DNA of 64,000 bases from Bacteroidales bacterium (GTDB taxonomy: Bacteria > Bacteroidota > Bacteroidia > Bacteroidales > UBA932), in assembly GCA_017553545.1 (NCBI GenBank), contig JAFZKT010000086.1, positions 1 to 64,000 of the forward strand. Reading direction: 5' to 3'. Below the pieces are notes generated by a model. The model saw only the letters and a list, made by a program, of their open reading frames with translations. It was not told the DNA's origin and made no database searches. Of the stretch, positions 1 through 8,336 are shown piece by piece; position 1 is the stretch's first letter; the number at the start of each line of letters is the position of its first letter. A program made the translations under genes and the position numbers.

Positions 1-68
1 ATCTCACCGGGGATTATCCGAAACAAGGATAGATAACTTCATAAAATGGTTCCTCTTTTTCAACGATG

Positions 69-117
69 AAAAGAAGAAAAGGTAACCTTGCCACCAACCA
101 TAAATGTCAAGGTTACC
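69..117 (-). terminator. Probable intrinsic terminator of the 144-1505 lipoprotein gene
   Basis: A perfect 10-bp inverted repeat (arms 81-90 and 108-117, 17-nt loop) is followed on the minus strand by a T-rich tract (complement of 69-80). It lies just downstream of the minus-strand gene ending at 144. The long loop makes it a little atypical. Positions 1-68 hold no recognisable gene. Confidence 0.6.
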
Positions 118-143
118 AACCAAAAATGTCAATTATACCCTAG

Positions 144-1505
144 CTATTTGATATCTAGACTGCTGAGATTTCTCATTCCTCTCTCTCTTAAATCCTGATC
201 GTATATTCTATTCACAGCCTTCTCTACGATAGAATATAGTTTGTCGTAGAGCGGATTATCCGTGTCTTTGTATTCCCACAATAGCCACATTAAGTTTTTC
301 GATAAATTAAACGAATCCAGTGAGACGGCCCTCCAAGAGTCTTTGTCAAGGGGCTGGCTCAGGTACTGGAAGTCGCATTGCCACAATCTTCTCCCCAACT
401 CGTTTATCCAGTCTTCCGGCTCACCTTGAGAGATTACGTATGATAATCCAAAGTCATACAGCGAACCCATTCTGTCCCACATTGCATAGAAACTCCGACC
501 AGCATACTTACCGAGAAAAAGCTTTCTTCCAGTTCTTACTGAAACCTCATTAATTACGTACTGAACGTACATATCATAGGGTGCACGCTGAATGTCGCAT
601 CCCTGTTCGATCAGACGACTGAAGGCTTCCTTCATTTCGGGCACCTCCCCGATACCCAGTTCATCGTAAAGACGTTGGCAGTAGTCCTCATCAGCAAAGT
701 AGTCATAGCACAGTACCAACTTGTCATTGTGCTTCCCCATGGCATCCTGTATGAGCCATTTCGGGATGACTTTGGCATCTCCAATTCCTACGTAAATGCT
801 TCCTTCATCCATACAATTCAAATCGTTCATATTGGCTGTAAACAGCTCTTCGGGATATATTCCGCTGGAATAATAGTCTTTGGAAAAAGCCGGACAATAC
901 TGTTTATCACCCACTCTCTTTAGAAAAGCATACCAAGTGTCATAATCATCGAAATCCTTCTTATCAGGGATTAAATGAAATGCTTTCCATCCATATTCGT
1001 ACTCCTCTTCCCTACTTGTAACTGATTCCCTACTTGTAACTGATTTATAGGCACTATAATAATAAGTGTATGTATCAGGAATACTCCTGCGCATCTCTTC
1101 AAGGAATGATAGTTTTATGGAGTCGACAACTGAATAATCCTGATGTGCAAACATTAATTGATAGTTTAAGGCCTTAAAACCGTTGAGCCATGCAAACTCG
1201 TCTTTCGGGTCTTGACGGGTCTGTTCCCGCCATCCGTCAAACTGTCTGTGGTACCAATCCGCATCATACTCTTTAACAAGTATTCCAACTATTTTACTGA
1301 GGGAATCAGGATATGTCTTGCTAACACGATCCGCATCATACTCTTTAACAAGTATTCCAACTATTTTACTGAGGGCATCAGGATATGTCTTGCTAACACG
1401 ATCCCTCGCAGAGTTCCGTTGTTGGCCGCAGGATAAAGAACCGCATAAAGCGAGAATCGTAGCAAGAATCAAAAATGAGAGAGAGGCTTGGTTGAAAGTT
1501 TTCAT
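144..1505 (-). CDS. Hypothetical lipoprotein with recent internal tandem duplications
   Basis: 453-residue protein with an N-terminal signal peptide and an SPII lipobox ending SLSC (Cys26), so probably anchored in the outer or inner membrane. I recognise no domain in the body, which is rich in Tyr, Asp and Trp. Directly after the lipobox region a 24-residue segment beginning DRVSKTYPD occurs twice in tandem with one residue changed, and a 6-residue segment (SVTSRE) is also doubled near residues 154-165. The ATG is preceded by minus-strand upstream sequence without a convincing -7 box. The gene is AT-richer than most of the window and ends before a terminator-like hairpin at 81-117. It is co-oriented with the ATPase gene upstream (41-bp gap), so the two may be co-transcribed. 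Function unknown. Confidence 0.75.
   Translation of the reverse strand: MKTFNQASLSFLILATILALCGSLSCGQQRNSARDRVSKTYPDALSKIVGILVKEYDADRVSKTYPDSLSKIVGILVKEYDADWYHRQFDGWREQTRQDPKDEFAWLNGFKALNYQLMFAHQDYSVVDSIKLSFLEEMRRSIPDTYTYYYSAYKSVTSRESVTSREEEYEYGWKAFHLIPDKKDFDDYDTWYAFLKRVGDKQYCPAFSKDYYSSGIYPEELFTANMNDLNCMDEGSIYVGIGDAKVIPKWLIQDAMGKHNDKLVLCYDYFADEDYCQRLYDELGIGEVPEMKEAFSRLIEQGCDIQRAPYDMYVQYVINEVSVRTGRKLFLGKYAGRSFYAMWDRMGSLYDFGLSYVISQGEPEDWINELGRRLWQCDFQYLSQPLDKDSWRAVSLDSFNLSKNLMWLLWEYKDTDNPLYDKLYSIVEKAVNRIYDQDLRERGMRNLSSLDIK
1010..1045. repeat. 18-bp tandem duplication inside the lipoprotein gene
   Basis: Two identical 18-bp units (1010-1027 and 1028-1045) lie in tandem and in frame, duplicating six residues of the 144-1505 protein. 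Perfect identity indicates a recent slippage event. Confidence 0.9.
1261..1404. repeat. 72-bp tandem duplication inside the lipoprotein gene
   Basis: Two 72-bp units, 1261-1332 and 1333-1404, differ at a single base (a versus c in the gggaatca/gggcatca stretch). The length is a multiple of three, so the duplication adds 24 residues in frame just after the lipid-attachment region. Confidence 0.95.
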
Positions 1506-1546
1506 AATAGTGGTTGTATTAGTCGTTGATGGTTGCGCGCAACAGA

Positions 1547-3001
1547 TTAGCCAAACAACGCATCCATTGTCACAACTCGCTGGATGCGGTTGCTATACAT
1601 GTTCATCTTGAGGCCATACGTGGTAACCAGCGTGGGCTGGATGTTTTTCTTGTTCTTGGTGGCGGTCAAAAGCGCATCAATTTTGTTCCGCAACTTAGCA
1701 TCGTAATCCTTGTCAATAGCAAAGTCACCACGAGTATACTTCATCTCGCAAAGATTTACTACTCGGTCTGCCCTGTCGATAAGCATATCGATCTGAGCGC
1801 CGGAAACATCACCATCGGCAGTGGCTCGCCAGGGGTATATCTCTGCCTGGACACCAGCTATACCAAGTGAGCCCCGAATCTGCTCCTGATGGACAAAGCA
1901 AACATCCTCAAATGCGATTCCGCGCCATCTGTTCAGTTTCGGAGACGCCTGGTTATCACGCCAGTAATGGGGGTTGTTGGTGGGGTTCTTGTTGACAAAG
2001 CCCAGATAAAAGAGGCAGAACATATCCGTGAGTTTGTAATAGAGGTTCCGCTTGGTTTCCCCAAAGTTGTAATAGGTGGATACCAGGTCACTCTTTACGA
2101 GAGCTTTGAGCATTGCACTCAGAGTTCCCCCTTCCGAAATACCGGTGGCTTTGGAGATTTGTTCACGAGTGGCGCCATACCTGAGTCCGGCGAGCGCCTC
2201 GACAATTTTCCTATAGTTTTCATTATCGGAGAATAAGGAGGTAAAGAGGCGGCCATATTCCGTGAGGAGAAAACCGCCCTCTCTAAAGAAGATGTCATCT
2301 ATGTTGTCGGCAAGGGACTTACCCGGCTCAAAGAAAGACATATAGTAAGCCACGCCACCCATGATCATATATGTCTGTACAAGATCGTAACGGTCCATTG
2401 TGATGTTTCTGGCCTTGAAGTAATGCTCCGTTTCGTTCAAGGTGAATGGATGCATGTGCATCTCCCTGTTGGTACGGCCATATAGCCCACCTTTGTTGTT
2501 GATGAGTTTGTCCAACATCCAGGTGGTGGCACTACCGCAAACAATCAAGAGGAGATTATGTTTGGCACAGCCCCAGTCGTTCCAGAAATGCTCGAAGGCG
2601 GACACAAATCCGGATTTGGCAGTATCGAGCCACGGCATCTCGTCAATGAAAACCACCATCTTTTTTTGAGACCTTTTGCGGTCAAGCATGTCTTCCAGTT
2701 TGTGGAAGGCGTCAAACCAGCTTACGAGTGGCCCGTCCAACTTGGCCCCGTATTTCTCAAGAGAATGAGCGAACTCCTCTAATTGAATCTTATAAAGGAG
2801 CTTCTCGTCTTTATCTTCTAACTCAAGCGGGGAGATAGCGGTATGCCGGAAGGCAAAATTGTCGTCAAAGTACTCCCGAATAAGAAACGTTTTTCCTATG
2901 CGACGCCTGCCATAAACGGCTAAAAACTGTGCTGTTGGCTCCTCTAAAAGCCTTTTGAGTGTAGCCTGCTCTCTTTCCCTTGCGATGATGAGTGATTTCA
3001 T
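1547..3001 (-). CDS. ATP-binding protein: archaeal-type AAA ATPase with C-terminal nuclease-like DUF234 region
   Basis: 484-residue cytoplasmic P-loop protein of the ATPase_2/DUF234 type common in Bacteroidales. The N-terminal Walker A reads GRRRIGKTF near residue 35 and Walker B reads VVFIDEMPW near residue 120. A winged-helix-like middle section (GATREQISKATGISEG) follows. The C-terminal third carries D-x(n)-E-x-K (QIDMLIDR, then CEMKY), as in PD-(D/E)xK nuclease folds. A TTG two codons upstream could extend the frame, but the ATG at 3001 gives the usual short N-terminus. The promoter area carries a perfect inverted repeat (3019-3052). The biological role of these ATPases is not established; mobile or defence associations have been suggested for relatives. 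Family call is good, function is open. Confidence 0.85.
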   Translation of the reverse strand: MKSLIIAREREQATLKRLLEEPTAQFLAVYGRRRIGKTFLIREYFDDNFAFRHTAISPLELEDKDEKLLYKIQLEEFAHSLEKYGAKLDGPLVSWFDAFHKLEDMLDRKRSQKKMVVFIDEMPWLDTAKSGFVSAFEHFWNDWGCAKHNLLLIVCGSATTWMLDKLINNKGGLYGRTNREMHMHPFTLNETEHYFKARNITMDRYDLVQTYMIMGGVAYYMSFFEPGKSLADNIDDIFFREGGFLLTEYGRLFTSLFSDNENYRKIVEALAGLRYGATREQISKATGISEGGTLSAMLKALVKSDLVSTYYNFGETKRNLYYKLTDMFCLFYLGFVNKNPTNNPHYWRDNQASPKLNRWRGIAFEDVCFVHQEQIRGSLGIAGVQAEIYPWRATADGDVSGAQIDMLIDRADRVVNLCEMKYTRGDFAIDKDYDAKLRNKIDALLTATKNKKNIQPTLVTTYGLKMNMYSNRIQRVVTMDALFG

Positions 3002-3018
3002 AAGCAATATAAATATCC

Positions 3019-3052
3019 AGCCGCGAAGATACTAAAAATATCGTTCGCGGCT
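3019..3052 (-). promoter_or_regulatory. Promoter of the ATPase gene enclosed by a perfect inverted repeat
   Basis: A 9-bp perfect inverted repeat, AGCCGCGAA at 3019-3027 and TTCGCGGCT at 3044-3052, brackets a TATCTTCG sequence (minus strand, 3024-3031) that resembles the Bacteroidota -7 box. The gene starts at 3001. A second perfect palindrome, GAACAATTGTTC, lies at 3073-3084, near where regulators bind upstream. An operator role is inferred. Confidence 0.5.
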
Positions 3053-3446
3053 AAATATTTTTCAAATTATTCGAACAATTGTTCCGTTTCAGAATCTATC
3101 CATCAGGATTATTCTCTGGGGACTCTTGCGAGTGCGATCTATAACGCCCATATTCGTGCTTGGTTGCACATATATGCGACCAATTGAAATACTGGTCCTA
3201 TAGGTCGCAGATTTGAAACTGGGTAAGATCGAACTACAGGTGACTGTAAGGGTGTTTTTGATAGGCTATATGGAGATGGTGGTGTGTGTGAGTCAGTGAC
3301 CCACTCCCGCTACTCGGCCGCTTTTACAACACATACAGATTTGGCCCGGTACGAAGGCCTCCTCTGAAACCCGCAATATACCCGACGCTATACACAGCGG
3401 CGGTTTTTTGTTTTAGTTTTACGCACGGTTTTTTACGCACGCAGAT

Positions 3447-3541
3447 ACCATCTTACGCACGTCAGGGCCGGAAATCCTGCTTTAGATTGTCACCGCGTAC
3501 CATCTAAAGCACAAAACAGGCCCTAACGTGCTTAAGATGGT
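3447..3541. repeat. Nested inverted-repeat element in a 660-bp gene-free stretch
   Basis: Outer arms 3447-3469 and 3519-3541 are complementary over 23 bp with two mismatches. Inside them a perfect 10-bp inverted repeat, TGCTTTAGAT (3478-3487) and ATCTAAAGCA (3502-3511), forms an inner hairpin. The TCTAAAGCA core recurs in palindromes at 63700-63747. I see no gene in 3008-3662; the rest of that stretch holds only the regulatory sites above, several ACGCACG motifs near 3421-3460, and the promoter of the next gene. Confidence 0.7.
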
Positions 3542-3637
3542 CAGTAGTGAAGCTTTAATAAGGCGGAGATGTGCCCAACGCGACGCCTGGAAGCATGGTT
3601 GGACGCGGGATAAGGACGAGTATTAACGATTTTTGCT

Positions 3638-3645
3638 TATCTTTG
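3638..3645 (+). promoter_or_regulatory. -7 promoter box for the 3663 lipoprotein
   Basis: TATCTTTG matches the Bacteroidota -7 consensus TAnnTTTG and lies 17 nt before the ATG at 3663. No clear TTTG is seen at the matching -33 position. Confidence 0.65.
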
Positions 3646-3662
3646 CCTAAAATTAAACTGTT

Positions 3663-4187
3663 ATGAAACGTTTTTCTTCTCTGCTGACCGCCCTTGCTGT
3701 GGCGGCCCTGATGCTTCCCGCCACCGTTTCCTGCAACAAGGGTGATGACAATGCCCTGGGCAAAGGAAGTTACTCCGTCACTGATGCGGACGGTAATATC
3801 CTGGATGAATCCTCTCTCGCGTGGGGCGGGTTTTACTTTGCCGATTACGGCGAAAATGCCCAGTCCTATGACATCGTTCTAACGGAGAATGATTATTTTA
3901 ATGCTCCCGAAAAAGGATGGGCTCTCGTGGATATTGATAAGAAGTTCTGCGGAGAGGAGCAGGACCTGACACAAGACCTGGACGGCTATTATGATTTATT
4001 CCTCTACACCAGGGGAAAGAACTTCCGTTCGGGCGACTTTGCTTCAGGGACTCTATTGGTTTCCGTGGATGAAGAAAAGAGCACGGTAACAATCAAGGTG
4101 GACGGTATCGACAAAGACGGGAATCACCTGAAAATCAACTGGTCCGGAAAAGTCATTCGCTCCCTCATGTATCTGTATAACTGGTAG
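3663..4187 (+). CDS. Small hypothetical lipoprotein
   Basis: 174-residue protein with a signal peptide and lipobox ending TVSC followed by NKGDD. The acidic residues just after the Cys are compatible with surface export in Bacteroidota, which is an inference. The remainder is a single all-beta-looking domain with alternating hydrophobic strands and no motif I recognise. It stands alone, with its own -7 box at 3638 and a strong terminator at 4221. Function unknown. Confidence 0.75.
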   Translation: MKRFSSLLTALAVAALMLPATVSCNKGDDNALGKGSYSVTDADGNILDESSLAWGGFYFADYGENAQSYDIVLTENDYFNAPEKGWALVDIDKKFCGEEQDLTQDLDGYYDLFLYTRGKNFRSGDFASGTLLVSVDEEKSTVTIKVDGIDKDGNHLKINWSGKVIRSLMYLYNW

Positions 4188-4220
4188 GATTAACCCTTTC
4201 GGTGGATTTAGAAACGAAAA

Positions 4221-4251
4221 GGCCCGGCACCATTGCCGGGCCATTTTTTTC
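4221..4251 (+). terminator. Strong intrinsic terminator after the 3663 lipoprotein
   Basis: Perfect 9-bp GC-rich stem GGCCCGGCA/TGCCGGGCC with a CCAT loop, followed by a seven-T run, 33 nt after the stop codon. Confidence 0.9.
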
Positions 4252-4309
4252 TAAGATGGTTACGTAGTAACGCATCTTCATTCGTTCTTTATCAGTTGAC
4301 ACTAAAACT

Positions 4310-5275
4310 ATGCTCAAGCAAATCACCCGGACGGCACTGCTTGCCTTGCTGTTTTCCTTTATCTGCGGCTCCCACGCAAAGGGGGAAGATGTAAAAGTTT
4401 TGTACTGGAACATCCAGAACGGCATGTGGCACGACCAAGGGAACAACTATGACAACTTTGTCGCCTTTGTCAAGGAGCAGGATCCCGATATCTGCATCTG
4501 GTGCGAGGCGGAATCCCGCTACATTACGGATACGGCCGACAAAATGCAGATGCCGGAAGACCAGTACCTCCCCTGGAACTGGGACCTGCTGGCCCGGCGC
4601 TATGGTCACGACTACGTCCTCATCTGCGGAAAGCGGGACACTTTCCCCCAGGTCATCACCTCCAAATATCCCATCCGGATTGTCAAGCGCATAACCGGGA
4701 ACGGGGAGGAGATCATCGTCGCCCACGGAGCCGGCTGGGCTCAAATCGACCTGGGCGGTAAGCAGCTGAACATAGTCACGGTCCACACCTGGCCGCAGCG
4801 GTACGCCTATAAGGCCGACAACCAGACGGAAAGCGCCGCCCGACACGAGGGCGACATCTTCCGCGCAAGCGAAGTGAGGTACATCTGCGAAGAAACCATC
4901 GGCACGGTTCCCGGGGCCGACGGACAGCTCTGGCTCATGACCGGAGATTTCAACGCCATCTCCTCCTTGGACAATTTCCACTACGGAAAGGATCCCGAAA
5001 GCACCGAATTTCTCACACACAACTATATCCTGGACAATACGCCCTATCTGGACCTGGTCCACGAGCGTTACCCGGGAGAATTCAAGAAAAGCACCTTCTC
5101 CGGGCGCCGCATCGATTTTGTCTATGTAACGCCGCCCCTCAATGAGAAAATCACGGAAGTGACTCCGCTCTACGACGGCTTCGCCGCCTCCGAACGGGAT
5201 CCGCGGGGACAGGAAGTACACAACTTCTGCCATCCGTCGGACCACTATCCCATCCAACTGACAATAAAACTGTAG
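4310..5275 (+). CDS. Secreted endonuclease/exonuclease/phosphatase (EEP) family protein
   Basis: 321 residues with a cleavable signal peptide (hydrophobic to about residue 20, then SHAKGED). EEP-fold motifs are in order: LYWNIQNG (Asn near residue 32), CEAE (metal-binding Glu), TVHTWP, MTGDFNA and the terminal SDHYPI with catalytic His. The family covers phosphodiesterases and phosphatases acting on nucleic acids, lipids or sugar phosphates. A periplasmic or secreted form beside phosphodiester-glycosidase and SGNH lipoproteins suggests a phosphorylated glycan or lipid substrate rather than DNA, which is inference. It is the first gene of the 4.3-21.5 kb cluster; the next ORF starts 4 bp after its stop. 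Confidence 0.85.
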   Translation: MLKQITRTALLALLFSFICGSHAKGEDVKVLYWNIQNGMWHDQGNNYDNFVAFVKEQDPDICIWCEAESRYITDTADKMQMPEDQYLPWNWDLLARRYGHDYVLICGKRDTFPQVITSKYPIRIVKRITGNGEEIIVAHGAGWAQIDLGGKQLNIVTVHTWPQRYAYKADNQTESAARHEGDIFRASEVRYICEETIGTVPGADGQLWLMTGDFNAISSLDNFHYGKDPESTEFLTHNYILDNTPYLDLVHERYPGEFKKSTFSGRRIDFVYVTPPLNEKITEVTPLYDGFAASERDPRGQEVHNFCHPSDHYPIQLTIKL

Positions 5276-5279
5276 TCAT

Positions 5280-5408
5280 ATGAAAGAAACTTATGCGTCT
5301 CCCATCGTTACGCAGATCGAATGCAGGTATGAATGCCTGAATTCCTATTCCGGCGTAAAAGATATGCAGGATACCGGCGTTTTCATTGAAATCCTTGACG
5401 GTGATTAA
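5280..5408 (+). CDS. Tiny peptide gene 1 of a related pair
   Basis: 42-codon ORF starting 4 bp after the EEP gene. It encodes a leaderless-looking peptide with an N-terminal YASPIVTQIE block, a YSGVKDM block and a hydrophobic-acidic tail (VFIEILDGD). The following ORF shares the layout Y-x-x-P-x-V-T near the N-terminus and YSG-(V/L)-x-D-M in the middle. Similar short proteins occur next to Bacteroidetes surface-lipoprotein clusters, and their role is unknown. No modification enzyme is adjacent, so a RiPP precursor role is not supported here. Spacing and the conserved blocks argue for a real gene. Confidence 0.6.
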   Translation: MKETYASPIVTQIECRYECLNSYSGVKDMQDTGVFIEILDGD

Positions 5409-5418
5409 TATTTGCATT

Positions 5419-5571
5419 ATGAATAAAGAATACAAACCCCCTTTCGTTACGGTGACGCGCTTCACCGCAGACACGGCCCTTCTCCAGTATTCGGGCCTGA
5501 ACGATATGAACAACAATCCCGGCGCCGGCTGGCACGAGGATCTGGACGATGATTTTATTACTCTTCCCTAA
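5419..5571 (+). CDS. Tiny peptide gene 2 of a related pair
   Basis: 50-codon ORF starting 10 bp after the previous one, with an ATG at 5419; an in-frame TTG upstream (5386) would overlap the neighbour and is less likely. It begins NKEYKPPFVTVTRF, has YSGLNDM in the middle and an acidic end (DLDDDFITLP). It has no signal peptide or transmembrane segment. The YSG-x-x-DM block is shared with peptide 1. It sits 13 bp upstream of the first giant lipoprotein, so translation is probably coupled to that operon. Function unknown. Confidence 0.65.
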   Translation: MNKEYKPPFVTVTRFTADTALLQYSGLNDMNNNPGAGWHEDLDDDFITLP

Positions 5572-5584
5572 TCGAAACCGTACC

Positions 5585-8326
5585 ATGAAAACCAAATATA
5601 TCATTCTTGCGGCTATTGCCGTGTCTGCCATTTCCTGCGTAAAGGAAAAAGACAAGGATTTGCAACCCCGGGGCGAAAAAGTGACCATCCGGGTCTCCAC
5701 ACCCGAAAACATCGAAGGGAAGGTTTCCCTTACGGAAGCCACCGACAAAAGCTCCATGCAACTGGCTTGGGAAAGCACCGACAAACTTTCCGTCAACGGG
5801 AACGAGTTCTCGGTGACCAATATCATCTCCGCTCACGAAGCCGAGTTCAGCGGCGACGATCCGGGCGACGGTCCCTATACCATCATTTATCCCGGCACGC
5901 TGACATCGGCCGATGTCTTCAACGCCCGCAGCTACACCGCGCAGGCGCAGAGCGGCAATTCCTCCACCGCACACCTGGCATACAATGCCATGCTCTCCGG
6001 CGTTTCCGAGTATCTGGAACCGAAATTCGACCCGGCCTGGGCTGCGGTAAAGAGCGGCTCCCTGGTGCAGAACGGCGCCATTCAGCTGCGTCTCCAGCTG
6101 CCTGCCGGCGTAACCGTTGCCAATTCCGTGTCGCTGGTCGCATCCCGCGACGTCTTCCCCACCACCAACGCCGGCGGGGAACTGGCCAAGACGCAGACGC
6201 TGACCCTGAACAGTGTTTCGCTCCCTTCCAACCGCATCCTGGAGGCCTATATGATGTTCTCCTCCGCGGGTGTTGTCTGGCAGGCCGGCGACATCCTCAC
6301 CGTGGTGGTTGAAACGCCCGACGCCGTGTACTACCGGACACTGCCGGCCATGACGGCCCAGACCTGGACCGGCGGCGGACAGTACACCATCCAGTGCAAG
6401 GTGAACACGGAAAACAGCTTTGTCATCAACGACGCCGACGACCTGGAAGAGTTCCGCGACGGCGTGAACAGCGGCGACTTCCTCTGGCAGACCCGCAACG
6501 TGAGCCTGGGGGCCGATATCGACTGCTCCGGCATCGCATCCTGGACGCCCATCGGAAACGGAACGTTCACGCCCGTTGAGAGCGGTACGGTTTCCGCCAC
6601 CTGGACGGAACCGGCTTTCAAAGGCACCTTTGACGGAAACAACCACGCCATCAAGAACCTCAATATGACGGAGTCTCCGGCAACCTACACCCCTTACGGC
6701 CTGTTCGGTATCCTGTATGGAGCCACGGTCAAAAACCTGACGCTGGGCGCCGCCAGCGGAGATACCGGCGCATTGAACGCCACGCCCGTAGGCAGAATGG
6801 ATGCCGGCGCCGTAGCCGGTGTCGCCTACGGTTCCACCGTGCAGGATGTGACCAATTACTTCCCGATGACCATCGCGGACAACAGTTCCGCCAACCGGGT
6901 TGCGATGGGTATGGTAGGATATGTCTACGGTGATGCGGACTCCGGCCTTTCCACCCTTTCCGGGCTGAACAACTACGGGAAGGTAGAGGGAACCCAATCC
7001 GGCAACAATGCCGGGTATGGTGCCACCGGCGTCCATGCAGCCGGCATTGCCGGATTCGGGAACACCGGTGCCTCAGGGGTTATCAACTTGATTACCGGCT
7101 GCACCAACTATGCCGCCGTCGAAACCTCCACGGGCCGCAGCGCCGGCATCCTTGCCGCAGCCAACTCCCGTACCTCCATCGTTAATTGCAACAACCGGGG
7201 CAACATCAAGAACACCTACACCAATGCCAGGGTTGGCGGCATCACCGTCATTCTGGGAGGAACCTGCACGATGTCCGGATGCCACAACTACGCCAAGGTG
7301 GAGACTCCCGGATCCGGCTCCAACGTGGGCGGCCTGGTGTGCCTTCTCAATTCCGACACGTCCAGCGTCAGTGAAAGTGGAAATGAGGGCGCTGTGGAAG
7401 GCGTCAACTATGTCGGCGGCATTTCCGCCAACATCAGTGCCGGGACCATCACCCAATGCGTCAATACGGGCAATATAACCGGAACGAATTATGTCGGCGG
7501 CATTGTCGGACGCCAGGGCGCCAACTCCGGATGGGCCTATATCAACAAGTGCCGCTCCAACGCCACCATTACCGCCGCAAGCCAGGTGGGCGGTATCGCC
7601 GGCGCCATCTATGGCGGCGTCCTGAACACCTGCTCGGCCAAAGGCGCCGTGGTGTCATCCGGCTATGACGTGGGTGGCATTGTTGGGCAGATGTATTGCA
7701 ACCAGGCCGAGGGTGGAACCTACGGACGTATGTATGTCTATGACTGCCTGGCCGCCAACGACGTTTCTACTTCCCGAACTTCCGGGAACGGCAACCTGGG
7801 CGGTGTGGTGGGCCGTCTCGTCAGGAAAAACGACGCCAACAACACCGGTCAGTATATGGCCATTGACAATTGCATCGGCCTGAACCAGACAATCTCTGCA
7901 GGTTCTCGCACTTATGTCGGTGCTTTTGCAGGACTAATCTCAGCCAATGTCGCCACCAACCAAAGCTATGTCCGGGTACGCAACAACATCTCCCTTGTAG
8001 AAGACGCTAATTATTCTGCCACCTCCGCCACTTACCGCGGCGGTTTTGTCGGAGGAATGGCCTATGGCTTGATGTACCACGCATACTATCTGGTTTCTGA
8101 CAACAGCCAGACCATCGGGGCTAGCGCCACCACGTCGAACATCACCAAATCCGACGCCGCCACGCTCACCAGTGCCGCATTCTGCTCGGAGCACTCCGCC
8201 AGGGCCGGCTACAGTTTGACCGTGAACTCCGTCAACTACAAATCCTCCGGCTGGGAGATCCCTGCGGACTGTTCCTATCCCGTTCCCAAGACGCTGGCCG
8301 ACCTGGGAAGCGACTACTACAAATAG
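5585..8326 (+). CDS. Giant modular lipoprotein 1: fimbrillin-like N-terminus plus GLUG-like repeat beta-helix
   Basis: 913 residues. The start is set at ATG 5585, giving a classic SPII signal ending AISC followed by VKEKDKD, an acidic/basic stretch like Bacteroidota surface-export signals. Residues about 30-280 form a fimbrillin-like domain (AWESTDKLSVNG, then YTIIYPG, ending WTGGGQYTIQCKV) that is nearly repeated in the next two lipoproteins. From about residue 290 to 880 come many GLUG-like repeats of the form N-x-G-x-(I/V)-x-G-x-x-(Y/V)-VGGI(A/V)G, expected to build a right-handed beta-helix. No catalytic domain is seen, so it is probably a binding or adhesive partner of the enzyme-bearing paralogues downstream. 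The stop is 10 bp before the next gene. Confidence 0.8.
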   Translation: MKTKYIILAAIAVSAISCVKEKDKDLQPRGEKVTIRVSTPENIEGKVSLTEATDKSSMQLAWESTDKLSVNGNEFSVTNIISAHEAEFSGDDPGDGPYTIIYPGTLTSADVFNARSYTAQAQSGNSSTAHLAYNAMLSGVSEYLEPKFDPAWAAVKSGSLVQNGAIQLRLQLPAGVTVANSVSLVASRDVFPTTNAGGELAKTQTLTLNSVSLPSNRILEAYMMFSSAGVVWQAGDILTVVVETPDAVYYRTLPAMTAQTWTGGGQYTIQCKVNTENSFVINDADDLEEFRDGVNSGDFLWQTRNVSLGADIDCSGIASWTPIGNGTFTPVESGTVSATWTEPAFKGTFDGNNHAIKNLNMTESPATYTPYGLFGILYGATVKNLTLGAASGDTGALNATPVGRMDAGAVAGVAYGSTVQDVTNYFPMTIADNSSANRVAMGMVGYVYGDADSGLSTLSGLNNYGKVEGTQSGNNAGYGATGVHAAGIAGFGNTGASGVINLITGCTNYAAVETSTGRSAGILAAANSRTSIVNCNNRGNIKNTYTNARVGGITVILGGTCTMSGCHNYAKVETPGSGSNVGGLVCLLNSDTSSVSESGNEGAVEGVNYVGGISANISAGTITQCVNTGNITGTNYVGGIVGRQGANSGWAYINKCRSNATITAASQVGGIAGAIYGGVLNTCSAKGAVVSSGYDVGGIVGQMYCNQAEGGTYGRMYVYDCLAANDVSTSRTSGNGNLGGVVGRLVRKNDANNTGQYMAIDNCIGLNQTISAGSRTYVGAFAGLISANVATNQSYVRVRNNISLVEDANYSATSATYRGGFVGGMAYGLMYHAYYLVSDNSQTIGASATTSNITKSDAATLTSAAFCSEHSARAGYSLTVNSVNYKSSGWEIPADCSYPVPKTLADLGSDYYK

Positions 8327-8336
8327 CCGTTGAGAA

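Noticed and set aside
3270..3360. Possible tRNA in the gene-free stretch before 3663
   Set aside because: No cloverleaf with a conserved T-loop (GTTCRANNC) and 7-bp acceptor stem could be drawn.
5280..5571. RiPP precursor interpretation of the two tiny peptides
   Set aside because: No radical SAM, YcaO, lanthionine or leader-peptidase/ABC genes are nearby, and the peptides lack a clear leader/core split.
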